Notes under the pieces: model-generated | Told to the model about the DNA's origin: nothing | Databases searched by the model: none | The model's input: only the letters and a program-made list of their open reading frames with translations | Program-made: the position numbers and the translations under genes | DNA from: Pseudonocardia sp. CNS-139 | GTDB lineage: Bacteria > Actinomycetota > Actinomycetes > Mycobacteriales > Pseudonocardiaceae | Length of the DNA: 64,000 bases | NCBI GenBank assembly: GCA_001942415.1 | Contig: MKJX01000066.1 | Location: forward strand, 32,355-96,354 | Direction of reading: 5' to 3' | Part shown: positions 49,702-58,458 of the stretch, in pieces | Layout of the letters: every line of letters begins with the position of its first letter | Position numbering within the stretch: position 1 is the first letter of the stretch

Positions 49702-50331
49702 CTACTGGTGGACGCCGACGTTGTAGCCGGTGAGCCGCCAGCGGGGATGGTCGCTGCGGCGGCCGAGCGCGGCCCACCGGCAGTTGCCGAGCCCGCCGAT
49801 CGACGGCCAGGCGGAGGTGGGGAGCGCGAGCAGCCCGCAGACCAGACCGGCGATCAGCCCGCCGTGCGCGATGAGCACGGCGGTGACGTCGGCCGCGTCC
49901 TCGGCGGAGTACTCCTCGTCCAGCTCCTCCACCACGGGCAGCGAGCGGCGCACCACGTCGATGCGCGACTCCCCGCCGGGCGGCGCCCACGCCGGGTCGG
50001 ACCGCCAGTGGGCGATCGCGCCGGGGTAGCCGGTCTCGATCTCCTCGACGGTCTGGCCCTGCCAGTCGCCGAGGTGCGTCTCGCGCAGCCGGGCGTCGAG
50101 CTTCACGGCCTGGCCGCACGCGGCGGCGACGGCGTCCGCGGTGTCGGCGGCGCGGCTGAGGTCGGAGCTGATCAGCCGGTCGGGCGCCAGCCGGGCGATC
50201 GCGGGGGCCACCTGGGCCGCCTGCGCCACGCCGGTCTCGGTGAGCACCGAGTCGATGTGGCCCTGCATCCTGCCTGCGACGTTGTAGTCGGTCTGCCCGT
50301 GACGCAGCAGCACCAGCATCCGAAGCGTCAC
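49702..50331 (-). CDS. gpgP: Histidine phosphatase family protein, GpgP-like
   Basis: 209 residues, intact. VLLRHGQTDYNVAGRMQGHI has the catalytic RHG; RLISSDLSRAADTADAVAAA, ARLRETHLGDWQGQTVEEIE and AVLIAHGGLIAGLVCGLLAL complete the active site. In mycobacteria the syntenic enzyme removes phosphate from glucosyl-3-phosphoglycerate. Start GTG at 50331 overlaps the rsfS stop (GTGA); ATG at 50319 is an alternative. Confidence 0.82.
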   Translation of the reverse strand: MTLRMLVLLRHGQTDYNVAGRMQGHIDSVLTETGVAQAAQVAPAIARLAPDRLISSDLSRAADTADAVAAACGQAVKLDARLRETHLGDWQGQTVEEIETGYPGAIAHWRSDPAWAPPGGESRIDVVRRSLPVVEELDEEYSAEDAADVTAVLIAHGGLIAGLVCGLLALPTSAWPSIGGLGNCRWAALGRRSDHPRWRLTGYNVGVHQ

Positions 50332-50747
50332 ACGGCTCCGTTCCCGACCCCGTTGGACCCGTTCGCCGCGGCACCGTCGGCACCGATCTCGGCCTCCGGG
50401 AAGGAGATCCGCGGGCAGTCCTTCCACAGCCGGTCGAGCCCGTAGTAGCCGCGTTCCTCGGTGTGCTGGACGTGCACGACGACGTCCACGAAGTCCAGCA
50501 GCACCCAGCGCCCCTCGCGGGTGCCCTCGCGGCGGGTGGGCTTCGCGCCCTGCTCCCGCAGCTTCTCCTCGACCTCGTCGACGATGGCCTGGACCTGCCG
50601 TTCGTTGGGGGCCGAGGCGATCACGAAGCAGTCGGTGATCACGAGCTGGTCGGACACGTCGAGCACGACGATGTCCTGCGCCTTCTTGTCCGCCGCCGCG
50701 GCCACGGCCACGCGGGCCAGATCGAGCGCCTGGTCGGTCGCCGTCAC
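50328..50747 (-). CDS. rsfS: Ribosome silencing factor RsfS
   Basis: 139 residues, intact. Binds L14 on the large subunit and blocks subunit joining under starvation. Core: KKAQDIVVLDVSDQLVITDC, FVIASAPNERQVQAIVDEVE, EGRWVLLDFVDVVVHVQHTE and RGYYGLDRLWKDCP. Start GTG at 50747 behind AAGGGGAA. Downstream genes gpgP and octT are coupled. Confidence 0.94.
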   Translation of the reverse strand: MTATDQALDLARVAVAAAADKKAQDIVVLDVSDQLVITDCFVIASAPNERQVQAIVDEVEEKLREQGAKPTRREGTREGRWVLLDFVDVVVHVQHTEERGYYGLDRLWKDCPRISFPEAEIGADGAAANGSNGVGNGAV

Positions 50748-50930
50748 CGTTCCCCTTCCCGGGTGAGCGGGGCCCACCTCGTCCAGGGTCCATTGTCCCA
50801 GCCGCCGGGCGATTCCCCGACCCCGGTCGCCCTCCGTGTCACACGTGTGGTGTTTGGCGCCCCGGGTGGGTGGGGAACGTAGCCGCTGAGCTGTCGGGTG
50901 GGGGGAGCTTCTTGGGGGCCATGACGCGCC

Positions 50931-51136
50931 ATGACTACGAGCGATGACGTCGCGGGAACCGGCGCCGCCGGGCCCGTCGACGACACACCGCCGGACGGGG
51001 TCGCGGAGGCGGCGGCGCGGGACGTGGCCCGGCTGATGGACCGGCGAGGGCTGCGGGACGTGGTGGATCTGGCGCGCCGCGTGCTGCTGGAGTCGACCGC
51101 CCTGCACGGGCCTGCGGCCGGGGCTCGACCGAGTGA
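50931..51136 (+). CDS. Small uncharacterised protein before the STAS gene
   Basis: About 68 residues. The middle reads GVAEAAARDVARLMDRRGLR then DVVDLARRVLLESTALHGPA, a helical stretch. In the sequence given the frame runs on to 51227, through the STAS start; one restored base would stop it at TGA 51134-51136. Ribosome binding site weak. It may belong to the anti-sigma module. Not recognised. Confidence 0.4.
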
Positions 51137-51168
51137 GACGAGGGGGACCCTCTGTACGCTGCGCCAAC

Positions 51169-51547
51169 ATGAACGGCCCACTCGGCGAAGTGCCGCCAGC
51201 CGAGCAGTTGATGACGATCGCGCGTGAGGACCAGGGCGGATGCGTGGTCCTCGCGGTGCGCGGCGAAGTGGACCTGAGTACGGGAGGACGGCTGTTGGAG
51301 GCGGGGAGCGCGGCGCTGCGCGAGGCTGTCGGCGCCGATGGTGCTGGACCTGTCGAAGGTCGACTTCCTCTCGTCGTCCGGTCTGGGCCTGCTGGTCGCC
51401 CTGCACGACGAGGGCCGGGACCTCGGTGCGCCGCTGCGGGTTGTCGTGGACGAGTCGCGGCCCGTGATCCGGCCGATCCGCACGATGGGCCTCGACGAGG
51501 TGCTCTCGCTCTACCGCACCGTCGACGAGGCCCTCGCCGCCGGCTGA
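51169..51547 (+). CDS. STAS domain anti-sigma factor antagonist, frameshifted
   Basis: About 126 residues. GCVVLAVRGEVDLSTGGRLL and VLDLSKVDFLSSSGLGLLVA form the STAS fold; the Ser run in DFLSSSGLG includes the phosphorylation site used in partner switching. The frame changes near 51335 (net two lost or one gained). It should release a sigma factor by binding the GHKL kinase when unphosphorylated. Next gene is that type of kinase. Confidence 0.82.
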
Positions 51548-51560
51548 CCGGCGGGCAGCC

Positions 51561-52001
51561 GTGTACACCGCACGTGAACCCGAGCCCGACGAGCCCCTCG
51601 GATCGGTGATCTCGATGAGCCTCATGTCGGACCCAGTCTCGCTGTCGGTCGTGCGGGAGCGGTTCCGGCGCTGGCTGGACGTGCTGGGCTGGCCCGTGCG
51701 CGAGGTGGACGACATCGTCATGGCCGTCAACGAGGCCGTGTCGAACGCGGTGGAGCACACCCACCCCGCGGCCCTCGGCGCCGAGGTGCGGGTGGCCGCG
51801 CGGCAGTTCGCGGAGCGCGACGGCGGCCGGCGGGTGCTGGTCGCGGTGGCCGGCGGCGAGTTCTGGACGCCCGAGCCGGACGGGTTCGAGGGCCCCGGCC
51901 TGCTGATGATCCACGCGTGCATGGACGCCGTCGAGGTGACGCGCGAGGCGGACGGCACCACGATGCTGATGACGAGCGCGCGGGTCCCGCCGCTCGCCTG
52001 A
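51561..52001 (+). CDS. GHKL ATP-binding anti-sigma/serine-kinase-like protein (1)
   Basis: 146 residues, intact. RsbW-like HATPase_c_2 domain: N-box DIVMAVNEAVSNAVEHTHP, G-box region PDGFEGPGLLMIHACMDAVE. GTG start 13 nt after the STAS gene, so they pair. Expected to bind a sigma factor or phosphorylate the STAS partner. The G-box is divergent (GFEGPGL rather than GRGL), so kinase activity is uncertain. Confidence 0.8.
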   Translation: MYTAREPEPDEPLGSVISMSLMSDPVSLSVVRERFRRWLDVLGWPVREVDDIVMAVNEAVSNAVEHTHPAALGAEVRVAARQFAERDGGRRVLVAVAGGEFWTPEPDGFEGPGLLMIHACMDAVEVTREADGTTMLMTSARVPPLA

Positions 52002-52011
52002 GCCCGGGCCC

Positions 52012-52477
52012 TCAGGCCGGGCGGGAGACCAGCTCGACCGTCGTGCCGGCGGGTCCGTGCTCGACGGCGAACCGCTCCGCGCAGGTCCGCATGATCACCA
52101 TGCCGTGGCCCCGGCTGCTCGGGCCGCTGCGCGGTTCCCGCCAGCGCCCGCCGTCGCGCACGGTGATCAGGACGCGCCGGTCGCCGTCCGGTCCGGTGAC
52201 GACCCGGCCGCTGACGTGCACGAGCCGGGATGCCCGATGCGTCCGGCGCCACGAGGTAGCCGTGCTCCACGCTGTTGCTGACGGCCTCGCTGACGGCGAG
52301 CACGAGCTCCTCGGCCTCGGCGACGGGCCAGCTCACCCCCGCGAGCCATGCGCTGAGGCGCTGTCGGACGAGCGACGCGGCCACCCACTCGGCCCCCACG
52401 GTGAGGTCGAGCGTGGCCGGGCCGGGCCCGGCGGCGTCGCCGGCGGGCTGTCCTTCCTGCCCGAACGCCGTCGTCAT
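52012..52477 (-). CDS. GHKL ATP-binding anti-sigma/serine-kinase-like protein (2), frameshifted
   Basis: About 156 residues. N-box EELVLAVSEAVSNSVEHGYL; after a break near 52230 the frame continues RRVLITVRDGGRWREPRSGP and SSRGHGMVIMRTCAERFAVE, a fuller G-box (RGHGM) than copy 1. Convergent with copy 1, 10 bp between stops. Start ATG at 52477 or 52486. Same fold and presumably the same module. Confidence 0.78.
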
Positions 52478-52629
52478 GGGGCACATCCTGCGGCCTGTAC
52501 CGGCGGCGCGCAGCCGCTGGCCGCGGACGTGGTACAGGCCACTCGATCGAGCGTCCGATTCTCACGCGGCGTCAGCGGACGATCACCCCGGAGCACGAAC
52601 GGCGCGGTCGCCGGGCGGACGCGCGCAGG

Positions 52630-53222
52630 TCAGCCCTTCGCGTCGCGGTAGAGGCTCCGCTTCGAGATGTACTGCACCACCCCGTCCGGCACGAGGTACC
52701 AGACCGGCCGCCCCGCGGCGACCCGGCGGCGGCAGTCCGTCGAGGAGATCGCCATCGCCGGCACCTCGACGAGCGTGACGCGCCGTCGGGCAGGTGGTCG
52801 TCCTCCAGCTCGTACCCGGGCCGGGTGACGCCGACGAAGTGCGCGAGCTTGAACAGCTCGTCCAGCCGGTGCCAGGACAGGATCTGGGCGAGGGCGTCGG
52901 CGCCGGTGATGAAGTACAGCTCGGCGTCGGCGTACTCGGCCTGCAGGTCGGCCAGGGTGTCCGCGGTGTACGTCGGGCCGCCGCGGTCGATGTCGACCCG
53001 GCTCACCGAGAACCGCGGGTTGGACGCCGTGGCGATGACCGTCATGAGGTAGCGGTCCTCGGCGGGTGTGACGTCGCGGTCGGTCTTCTGCCAGGGCTGC
53101 CCGGTGGGCACGAAGACCACCTCGTCCAGGCCGAAGCGGTCCGCGACCTCGCTGGCGGCGACGAGGTGGCCGTGGTGGATCGGGTCGAACGTCCCGCCCA
53201 TCACCCCGATCTTCCGGTGCAC
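52630..53222 (-). CDS. nadD: Nicotinate-nucleotide adenylyltransferase NadD, frameshifted
   Basis: About 197 residues. Converts NaMN and ATP to NaAD in NAD synthesis. [20 protein letters not shown] is the (H/T)xGH nucleotidyl-transferase motif; [20 protein letters not shown] and [20 protein letters not shown] follow. After a lost base near 52790 the C-terminal block should read [20 protein letters not shown], the ISST motif, ending [13 protein letters not shown] at 53222. Upstream of rsfS in order, as usual, though the anti-sigma genes intervene. Confidence 0.9.
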
Positions 53223-53284
53223 CAGCAGAAGACTAATGCGTTCACGGAGGGAAACACGGTGGCAACGACCACGTCGTAGCGTCT

Positions 53285-53304
53285 TGTGAACCAAGCGGTT
53301 CACA
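53285..53304. promoter_or_regulatory. Shared palindrome, site 1 (TauD promoter)
   Basis: TGTGAACC-AAGC-GGTTCACA: perfect 8-bp arms with 4-nt spacer, 19 bp before the dioxygenase ATG. Matches sites at 54915 and 60335 in sequence and spacing; TetR-type operator predicted. Confidence 0.7.
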
Positions 53305-53323
53305 CACACGCAAGGGAGTAACC

Positions 53324-54175
53324 ATGCAGCTCAGCCCCGACCTCGCCGCCGCGTGCCTCGTGCCGCGCCGGGTCTCGACGCCGGAGGAGGCCAAGGCCGT
53401 CGTCGACGCCGAGGGCGCCGCGATCGTCGGCGGTATCGCCGACGAGGAGGCCGCGATCGCGTTCGGCCGCGCGATGCTGGGCTCCGACCTGCGGCGGATC
53501 GGCCGCCAGATCGAGGTGACGAAGAAGCGCGCCGTCGAGGAGGGCGCCAAGGTCGACGAGCAGCCGGTCGACGCGCGCGGCCGCAAGCGCCGCCTGTCCA
53601 GCGACGTCTCCCTGCCTATGCCCCCGCACAACGACGGGTTCGCGTTCGGCGACGCGGCGCCCGACCGCCTGTTCCTGTTCAGCGAGCGGCCCGCGGCCGA
53701 GGGCGGCGAGTCGTTCCTGATCGACGGGCTCAAGCTGCTCGACATCCTGGCGCAGGACCCGGAGAACGCCGAGATGGTCGCGTTCTGCCGGTCGGTCGAC
53801 ATCGACCACTCCGAGCCGAACTTCCCGCAGGACGGCTACTCCCCCATCGTGCGCACGACCCCGGCCGGGCGGCCGCAGGTGCGCCACCACCCCTACCTCG
53901 CGCCCGTCATGGGTCCGGGCGAGGCGACCGAGTGGCCGTTCGTCGAGCACTGGAAGGCCGCGGTCACGCAGGCCCGCGACACCGGCGCGCGGTTCCTGCT
54001 GAAGGCCGGCGAGATGGCGTGCGTGGACAACTACCGGGTCTTCCACGGCCGCCACGGCTACGCCGACCCGGCCCGGGTGCTCTACTCGATCTGGGGCTGG
54101 AGCGGCGCGGCCGTCGCCGTGCCGGCGGGCGAGTTGGACATCGTGAACCCGAAGCCGGTTCAGCTGGCCGGCTGA
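53324..54175 (+). CDS. TauD/TfdA family 2-oxoglutarate/Fe(II) dioxygenase
   Basis: 283 residues, intact. Iron ligands: HxD in [20 protein letters not shown] and the distal His in [15 protein letters not shown]; the oxoglutarate Arg is in [14 protein letters not shown] with AAGGGAG upstream. The family oxidises taurine, phenoxyacetates, xanthine and many others, so the substrate is open. It is convergent with the TetR gene (16-bp overlap of 3' ends) and carries the shared palindrome in its promoter. Confidence 0.85.
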   Translation: MQLSPDLAAACLVPRRVSTPEEAKAVVDAEGAAIVGGIADEEAAIAFGRAMLGSDLRRIGRQIEVTKKRAVEEGAKVDEQPVDARGRKRRLSSDVSLPMPPHNDGFAFGDAAPDRLFLFSERPAAEGGESFLIDGLKLLDILAQDPENAEMVAFCRSVDIDHSEPNFPQDGYSPIVRTTPAGRPQVRHHPYLAPVMGPGEATEWPFVEHWKAAVTQARDTGARFLLKAGEMACVDNYRVFHGRHGYADPARVLYSIWGWSGAAVAVPAGELDIVNPKPVQLAG

Positions 54176-54771
54176 GCCACCGCGTCCCGCGCGGCCGCGC
54201 ACCGGCGCGCGAACGCCTCGGCGGTGGCGGCGTAGCTCGCCGCCACCGCACGAGCGTCGCCCGTGGAGAGCAGGTCGAACTGCAGGCCGCGCCAGATCGC
54301 GACGATCTCCCGGGCGAGCGCCGCGGCCGCGGCCGCCGGGACGCCCTCGGCCCGCAGCGCGCCGGCCACCTGGTTGGTCCAGTCGTGCCCGACGCGCGCG
54401 AGGAAGTCGTCGAAGCGGCCGGGGTTGTGCGCGGCCTGGCCGAAGATCTCGAAGAACAGCCGCAGGAACGGGAGGTTCTCCGGCGCCGCGATGCCGTCCC
54501 AGGCCGCGAGCAGCCGGTCGACGAGCGGCGTGCCGGGCGCGTCGAGGGCGGTCATCGCCGCCGTGAACGTCGGGAAGCGCTGCGACGCCGCGTTGAGCGC
54601 CTGCGCGATGAGCCGCTCCTTCGAGCCGAAGTAGTAGAGCAGCATGCGGTTGTTGGTGCCGATCTCGCGGCCGAGCCCGCGCAGGGTCAGCTCCGCGACG
54701 CCGCGCTCCAGCACGTAGTCGACGGTGAGCCGCAGGAGCCGGTCGCGCTCCGGTTCGACGTCCGCCCCCAT
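54160..54771 (-). CDS. TetR family regulator of the transport/dioxygenase cluster
   Basis: 203 residues, intact. Helix-turn-helix ELTLRGLGREIGTNNRMLLY then YFGSKERLIAQALN. Lies between the TauD gene and the divergent ABC operon, so it is the best candidate to bind the GTGAACC-N4-GGTTCAC sites at both promoters. ATG at 54771. Ligand unknown, presumably the transported compound. Confidence 0.82.
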   Translation of the reverse strand: MGADVEPERDRLLRLTVDYVLERGVAELTLRGLGREIGTNNRMLLYYFGSKERLIAQALNAASQRFPTFTAAMTALDAPGTPLVDRLLAAWDGIAAPENLPFLRLFFEIFGQAAHNPGRFDDFLARVGHDWTNQVAGALRAEGVPAAAAAALAREIVAIWRGLQFDLLSTGDARAVAASYAATAEAFARRCAAARDAVAQPAS

Positions 54772-54914
54772 GTCGGAGCACGGTACCGACCGCGTGCGGA
54801 CCGCGGGTCACCTGGCTGCCGCCCGCCCGACACACGGGCGACGCCTGCGCGCAGCCGTTACGTCCGGGCGTCGCCGGCGCAACACGGCAGCAACCGTCGC
54901 TCCATAGCGTGGCC

Positions 54915-54932
54915 GTGAACCGCCCGATTCAC
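54915..54932. promoter_or_regulatory. Shared palindrome, site 2 (ABC operon promoter)
   Basis: GTGAACC-GCCC-GATTCAC: 7-bp arms with one mismatch and the same 4-nt spacer as site 1. Ends 10 bp before the ABC ATPase ATG. Confidence 0.6.
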
Positions 54933-54942
54933 TGGAGCCCGC

Positions 54943-55781
54943 ATGCCAGCACGGACGAGCGTCACCCCCGCCCCGGTCGGCACCGCCGACCACGCCGCCG
55001 GCGGGCCTGCTCCCGCAATCGCCCTGACCGGCATCGTCAAGGACTTCCCGCTCCGCCGCGGCGCCGCCGTGCGCGCGCTCGAACGGCTCGATCTCACGAT
55101 CGGGCACGGCGAGTTCGTCGCGCTGCTCGGCCCGTCGGGCTGCGGCAAGTCGACGGTGCTGCGCATGGTCGCGGGCCTGGAGCAGCCCACCGAGGGCACG
55201 GTCGCCGTCGAGGAGCGCAGCCCGGCCGACCTCGTCCGCGCGCACCGGCTCGGCGTCGCGTTCCAGGAGCACGCGCTGCTGCCGTGGGCGTCGGCGCGGG
55301 AGAACGTCGCGCTGCCGTTCCGCGTGGCGGGCCGCCCGGTGGACCGGCAGCGGGTCGGCGACCTGCTCGCGCTCGTCGGCCTCACCGGCTTCGAGGACGC
55401 GCGGCCGCGCCAGCTCTCCGGCGGCATGCGCCAGCGCGTCGCGATCGCCCGCGCGCTCGCCCTCGAACCGGACGTCCTGCTGCTCGACGAGCCGTTCGGC
55501 GCCCTGGACGCGGTGACGCGGCGGCGGATGAACTTGGAGCTGTCGCGGATCTGGATGGAGCAGCGGATCACCACCCTGCTCGTGACGCACGACGTCGACG
55601 AGGCGGTGCTGCTGGCCGACCGGGTGGTCGTGATGTCCGGGCGGCCGGGCCGGGTGCGGCACGTGCAGGACGTCGACATCCCGCGCCCGCGCGGCACCGA
55701 CGTGACCCGCGAACCCGGGTTCCACGCGCTCGTCGACAAGCTCACCGCGCTGCTGGACGACCCGAGCCGGGGGCCGCGTGA
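54943..55781 (+). CDS. ABC transporter ATP-binding protein (nitrate/sulfonate/taurine type), frameshifted at end
   Basis: About 280 residues. Walker A LLGPSGCGKSTVLRMVAG, Q-loop VAFQEHALLPW, signature RQLSGGMRQRVAIARAL, Walker B VLLLDEPFGALD, H-loop LLVTHDVDEAVLLADRVVVM: the TauB/SsuB-like class. No stop occurs in frame; one lost base near 55765 would give TGA at 55779-55781, overlapping the permease GTG. ATG behind GGAG. First gene of the import operon. Confidence 0.87.
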
Positions 55782-56545
55782 CCAGCCCGGCCACGACCGC
55801 TCCGCGGGTGACCGACCGCGGGCTGGCCGTCGCCGGCGTGCTCGCGGTGGTGGCGCTGGCCGAGCTGGTCGGGCGCACCGGCGTCGCGGGGGTGGGCTGG
55901 CCGCCGATCAGCGAGGTGCTGCTCTACCTGACCGAGCCGTCCGCGCAGGCGCTGCTGGGCCGGGCGCTGGCCGCGACCGGCACGGCCGCGGCGGCCGGGT
56001 TCGTGCTCGGTACGGTCGTTGCGCTGCTGGTCACGGCGCTGGGCGCGCTCGTGCCGGCCACGGCGTCGGGGCTCGACCGGCTCGCCGCGGTGGTGCACGC
56101 CGTGCCGCTGATCGCGGTCGGGCCGCTGCTCATCGCGATCGCCGGCCGCGAGGCCACCCCGACACTGGTCGCGGCGCTCGCCGCCGGGTTCGCGGTGTTC
56201 GTCGCCGCGACGTCCGCGCTGGCCTCGACGAACCCCGCACAGCGCGACGTGTTCGCCGTGCTCGGCGCCGGGCGGCTGGTCACGCTGCTGCGGCTGCAGC
56301 TGCCGGCGGGCGTCCCGCTGATCGTCGACGGGCTGACGCTCGCGGCGCCGGCCGCCGTGCTCGGCGCGGTGATCGGCGAGTGGTTCGGGGCGCGCCGCGG
56401 GATCGGCGTGCTGCTCGTCAGCTCGATGCAGAACCTGCAGGTCAACCAGCTGTGGGCGGCCGCGCTCACGGCCGCGGCCGTCTCCCTGCTCGCGTACGTC
56501 GTGCTGGTCGCGGTGCGCGGCGCGGTGAACCGGAGGTTCTTGTGA
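55778..56545 (+). CDS. ABC transporter permease (1)
   Basis: 255 residues, intact, about six membrane helices. The cytoplasmic coupling loop is AQRDVFAVLGAGRLVTLLRL then QLPAGVPLIVDGL, as in TauC/SsuC permeases. GTG overlaps the ATPase stop by GTGA and the next permease likewise. Confidence 0.86.
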   Translation: MTSPATTAPRVTDRGLAVAGVLAVVALAELVGRTGVAGVGWPPISEVLLYLTEPSAQALLGRALAATGTAAAAGFVLGTVVALLVTALGALVPATASGLDRLAAVVHAVPLIAVGPLLIAIAGREATPTLVAALAAGFAVFVAATSALASTNPAQRDVFAVLGAGRLVTLLRLQLPAGVPLIVDGLTLAAPAAVLGAVIGEWFGARRGIGVLLVSSMQNLQVNQLWAAALTAAAVSLLAYVVLVAVRGAVNRRFL

Positions 56546-57333
56546 CCGCGCTGGGTACCACGCCGGCCACACCCGCGAACCGGGTCGCACGCGGCGCGCA
56601 GGCGCTGCTCTCCCGCTACTGGACGGTGCTCGCGCTGCTGCTGGGCTGGCAGCTCTTCTCGTCGCTCTCCGGGCTCAACCGGATCGTCGTGCCCGCGCCC
56701 GGCACCGTGTTCGGCGACGTCGTCACGAACATCGGCGTCTACCTGCCCGACCTCGCCTGGACGCTCGGCATGGCGGCCGCCGGGCTCGTCGTCGGGATGG
56801 GCCTGGGCACCGCGCTGGCGATCGCGGTGTGGTCGTCGCGGGTGGTGTCCGGGATGATGACGCCGGTCGCGCTGATCATGCGGTCGGTGCCGGTCGTCGC
56901 GATGATCCCGGTGCTCGCCCGGGTGTTCGGCTACGGCTGGACCACGGTGCTCGTGATCACCAGCATCGTGTCGTTCTTCCCGGCGTTCGTGATGGTCGGG
57001 GCCCGGCTGCGGGACGCGCCGCGGGCCAGCGTCGACCTCATGTCCGTGCTCGGCGCCTCCCGGCTCACCGTGCTGCGCCGGCTGCTGCTCCCGCACGCCG
57101 TGCCCGGCCTGCTCGTCGCGTTCCGGCTGACGGCGTCCACGGCCGTGCTCGGCGCGATGCTCGCCGAGTACCTGATGGGCGGGCGCGGCCTCGGCACGCT
57201 CTTCGCCCAGTCGGTCAGCTTCTACCAGGTCGACCGCGCGTGGGGCACGGCGCTGGTCGCCACCGTCGTCTCGGTCGCCTCGTTCGTCACGGCCCGAGCC
57301 GTGGAGCGCTGGGGCACCGCCCGCTTCACCTGA
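56542..57333 (+). CDS. ABC transporter permease (2)
   Basis: 263 residues, intact. Six helices; coupling loop RASVDLMSVLGASRLTVLRR then LLLPHAVPGLLVAFR. GTG overlaps the first permease stop. Two different permeases imply a heterodimeric channel, as in ThiX/RibXY-like or some NMT1-type importers. Confidence 0.86.
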   Translation: MTALGTTPATPANRVARGAQALLSRYWTVLALLLGWQLFSSLSGLNRIVVPAPGTVFGDVVTNIGVYLPDLAWTLGMAAAGLVVGMGLGTALAIAVWSSRVVSGMMTPVALIMRSVPVVAMIPVLARVFGYGWTTVLVITSIVSFFPAFVMVGARLRDAPRASVDLMSVLGASRLTVLRRLLLPHAVPGLLVAFRLTASTAVLGAMLAEYLMGGRGLGTLFAQSVSFYQVDRAWGTALVATVVSVASFVTARAVERWGTARFT

Positions 57334-57385
57334 GCCGCTCTCCCCGTTCCCCGAACACACCCGATCCCGCCCCGAGGAGATCCCC

Positions 57386-58458
57386 ATGTCCACCGACCCC
57401 ACGCTCTGGTCCCGCCGCAGAGTCCTGCGCACCGCCGGCCTCGCCGGTCTCGGGCTCGCCGTCGCGTCCCCCGCCCTCGCGGCCTGCGCCGGGGGCGACA
57501 CCGCAGGCGGCGGCGAGACCACGTCGCTGCGCGTCGCGCTGGGCTGGATCAGCAACGTCGAGTTCGCCGGGTTCTGGATCGCCGACAACCGCGGCTACTA
57601 CGCGGAGGAGGGCCTGGAGGTCGAGTTCATCTCCGGCGGCCCGAACGCGCCCCAGCCCACCCAGACCCTCGCCGCGGGCGGCGCCGAGATCGCGATCCCG
57701 GTCGCCATGCAGGCGTTCATCTCCGCCGTCAACGAGGGCAACGACTTCGTCGCGTACGGCACGATGTTCCAGAACGCCCCGTCGGCGCTGCTGTCGATGG
57801 CGAGCCGGCCCGTCCGCACCGCGCAGGACCTGGTCGGGGCCCGGGTCCTCGGCCAGCAGGGCGTGCAGCCCTACGTCGAGGCGGCGATGCGGCTGGCCGG
57901 CGTGCGGTGGAGTACGAGTTCATCCCGGTCGGCTACGAGCCGAGCCCGCTGGTGGAGGGCCAGGGCGACGTCTACACCTGCTTCGCCACCAACCAGCCGA
58001 TCATGCTGGAGCAGCAGGGCATGGTCGAGGACCGCGACTTCGTCGTCACCACGTACGAGGAGCTGGGCCTGCCGCAGTACGCGAGCCTGGTGTGCAGCCA
58101 GCGGTCGTGGCTGGACGCGAACCGGCCGGTCGTCGAGCGGTTCATGCGGGCGACGATCCGCGGCTGGCAGGACAACTCGACCGACCCGGCCGTCGCGGCC
58201 GAGCTCGCCGTCAACGACTACGGCGCCGACCTGGGCCTCGACCTCGCCCAGCAGACCCGCGAGAACGAGCTGCAGATCCCGTACACGGAGAGCGACCTGA
58301 CCCGCGAGCAGGGCCTCTTCCGCATCGACCCGCAGCGCATCGCCGGTCCGATGTACGCCGCCTACGCGGCGGCCGGGGTCTCGCCGCTGCCCGACGTCAC
58401 GCGCATCATCGACACCACCGTGCTCGACGCCGTCTTCCAGGGAAGGTCCACCGTCTGA
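57386..58458 (+). CDS. ABC substrate-binding lipoprotein, NMT1/THI5-like, frameshifted
   Basis: About 357 residues. Twin-arginine-like signal (SRRRVLRTAGLAGLGLAV) and a lipobox ALAAC, so it is probably exported folded and lipid-anchored. SLRVALGWISNVEFAGFWIA and DNRGYYAEEGLEVEFISGGP match the NMT1/THI5 clan that binds pyrimidines, riboflavin or sulfonates. GGAEIAIPVAMQAFISAVNE follows. One base is missing near 57905. ATG behind GAGGAG. The stop overlaps the deaminase start as TGATG. Confidence 0.86.

Noticed and set aside
54142..54162. Fourth copy of the shared palindrome inside the end of the TauD gene (GTGAACC...GGTTCAG)
   Set aside because: Spacer is 7 instead of 4 nt, one arm end mismatches, and it lies in coding sequence rather than before a start.
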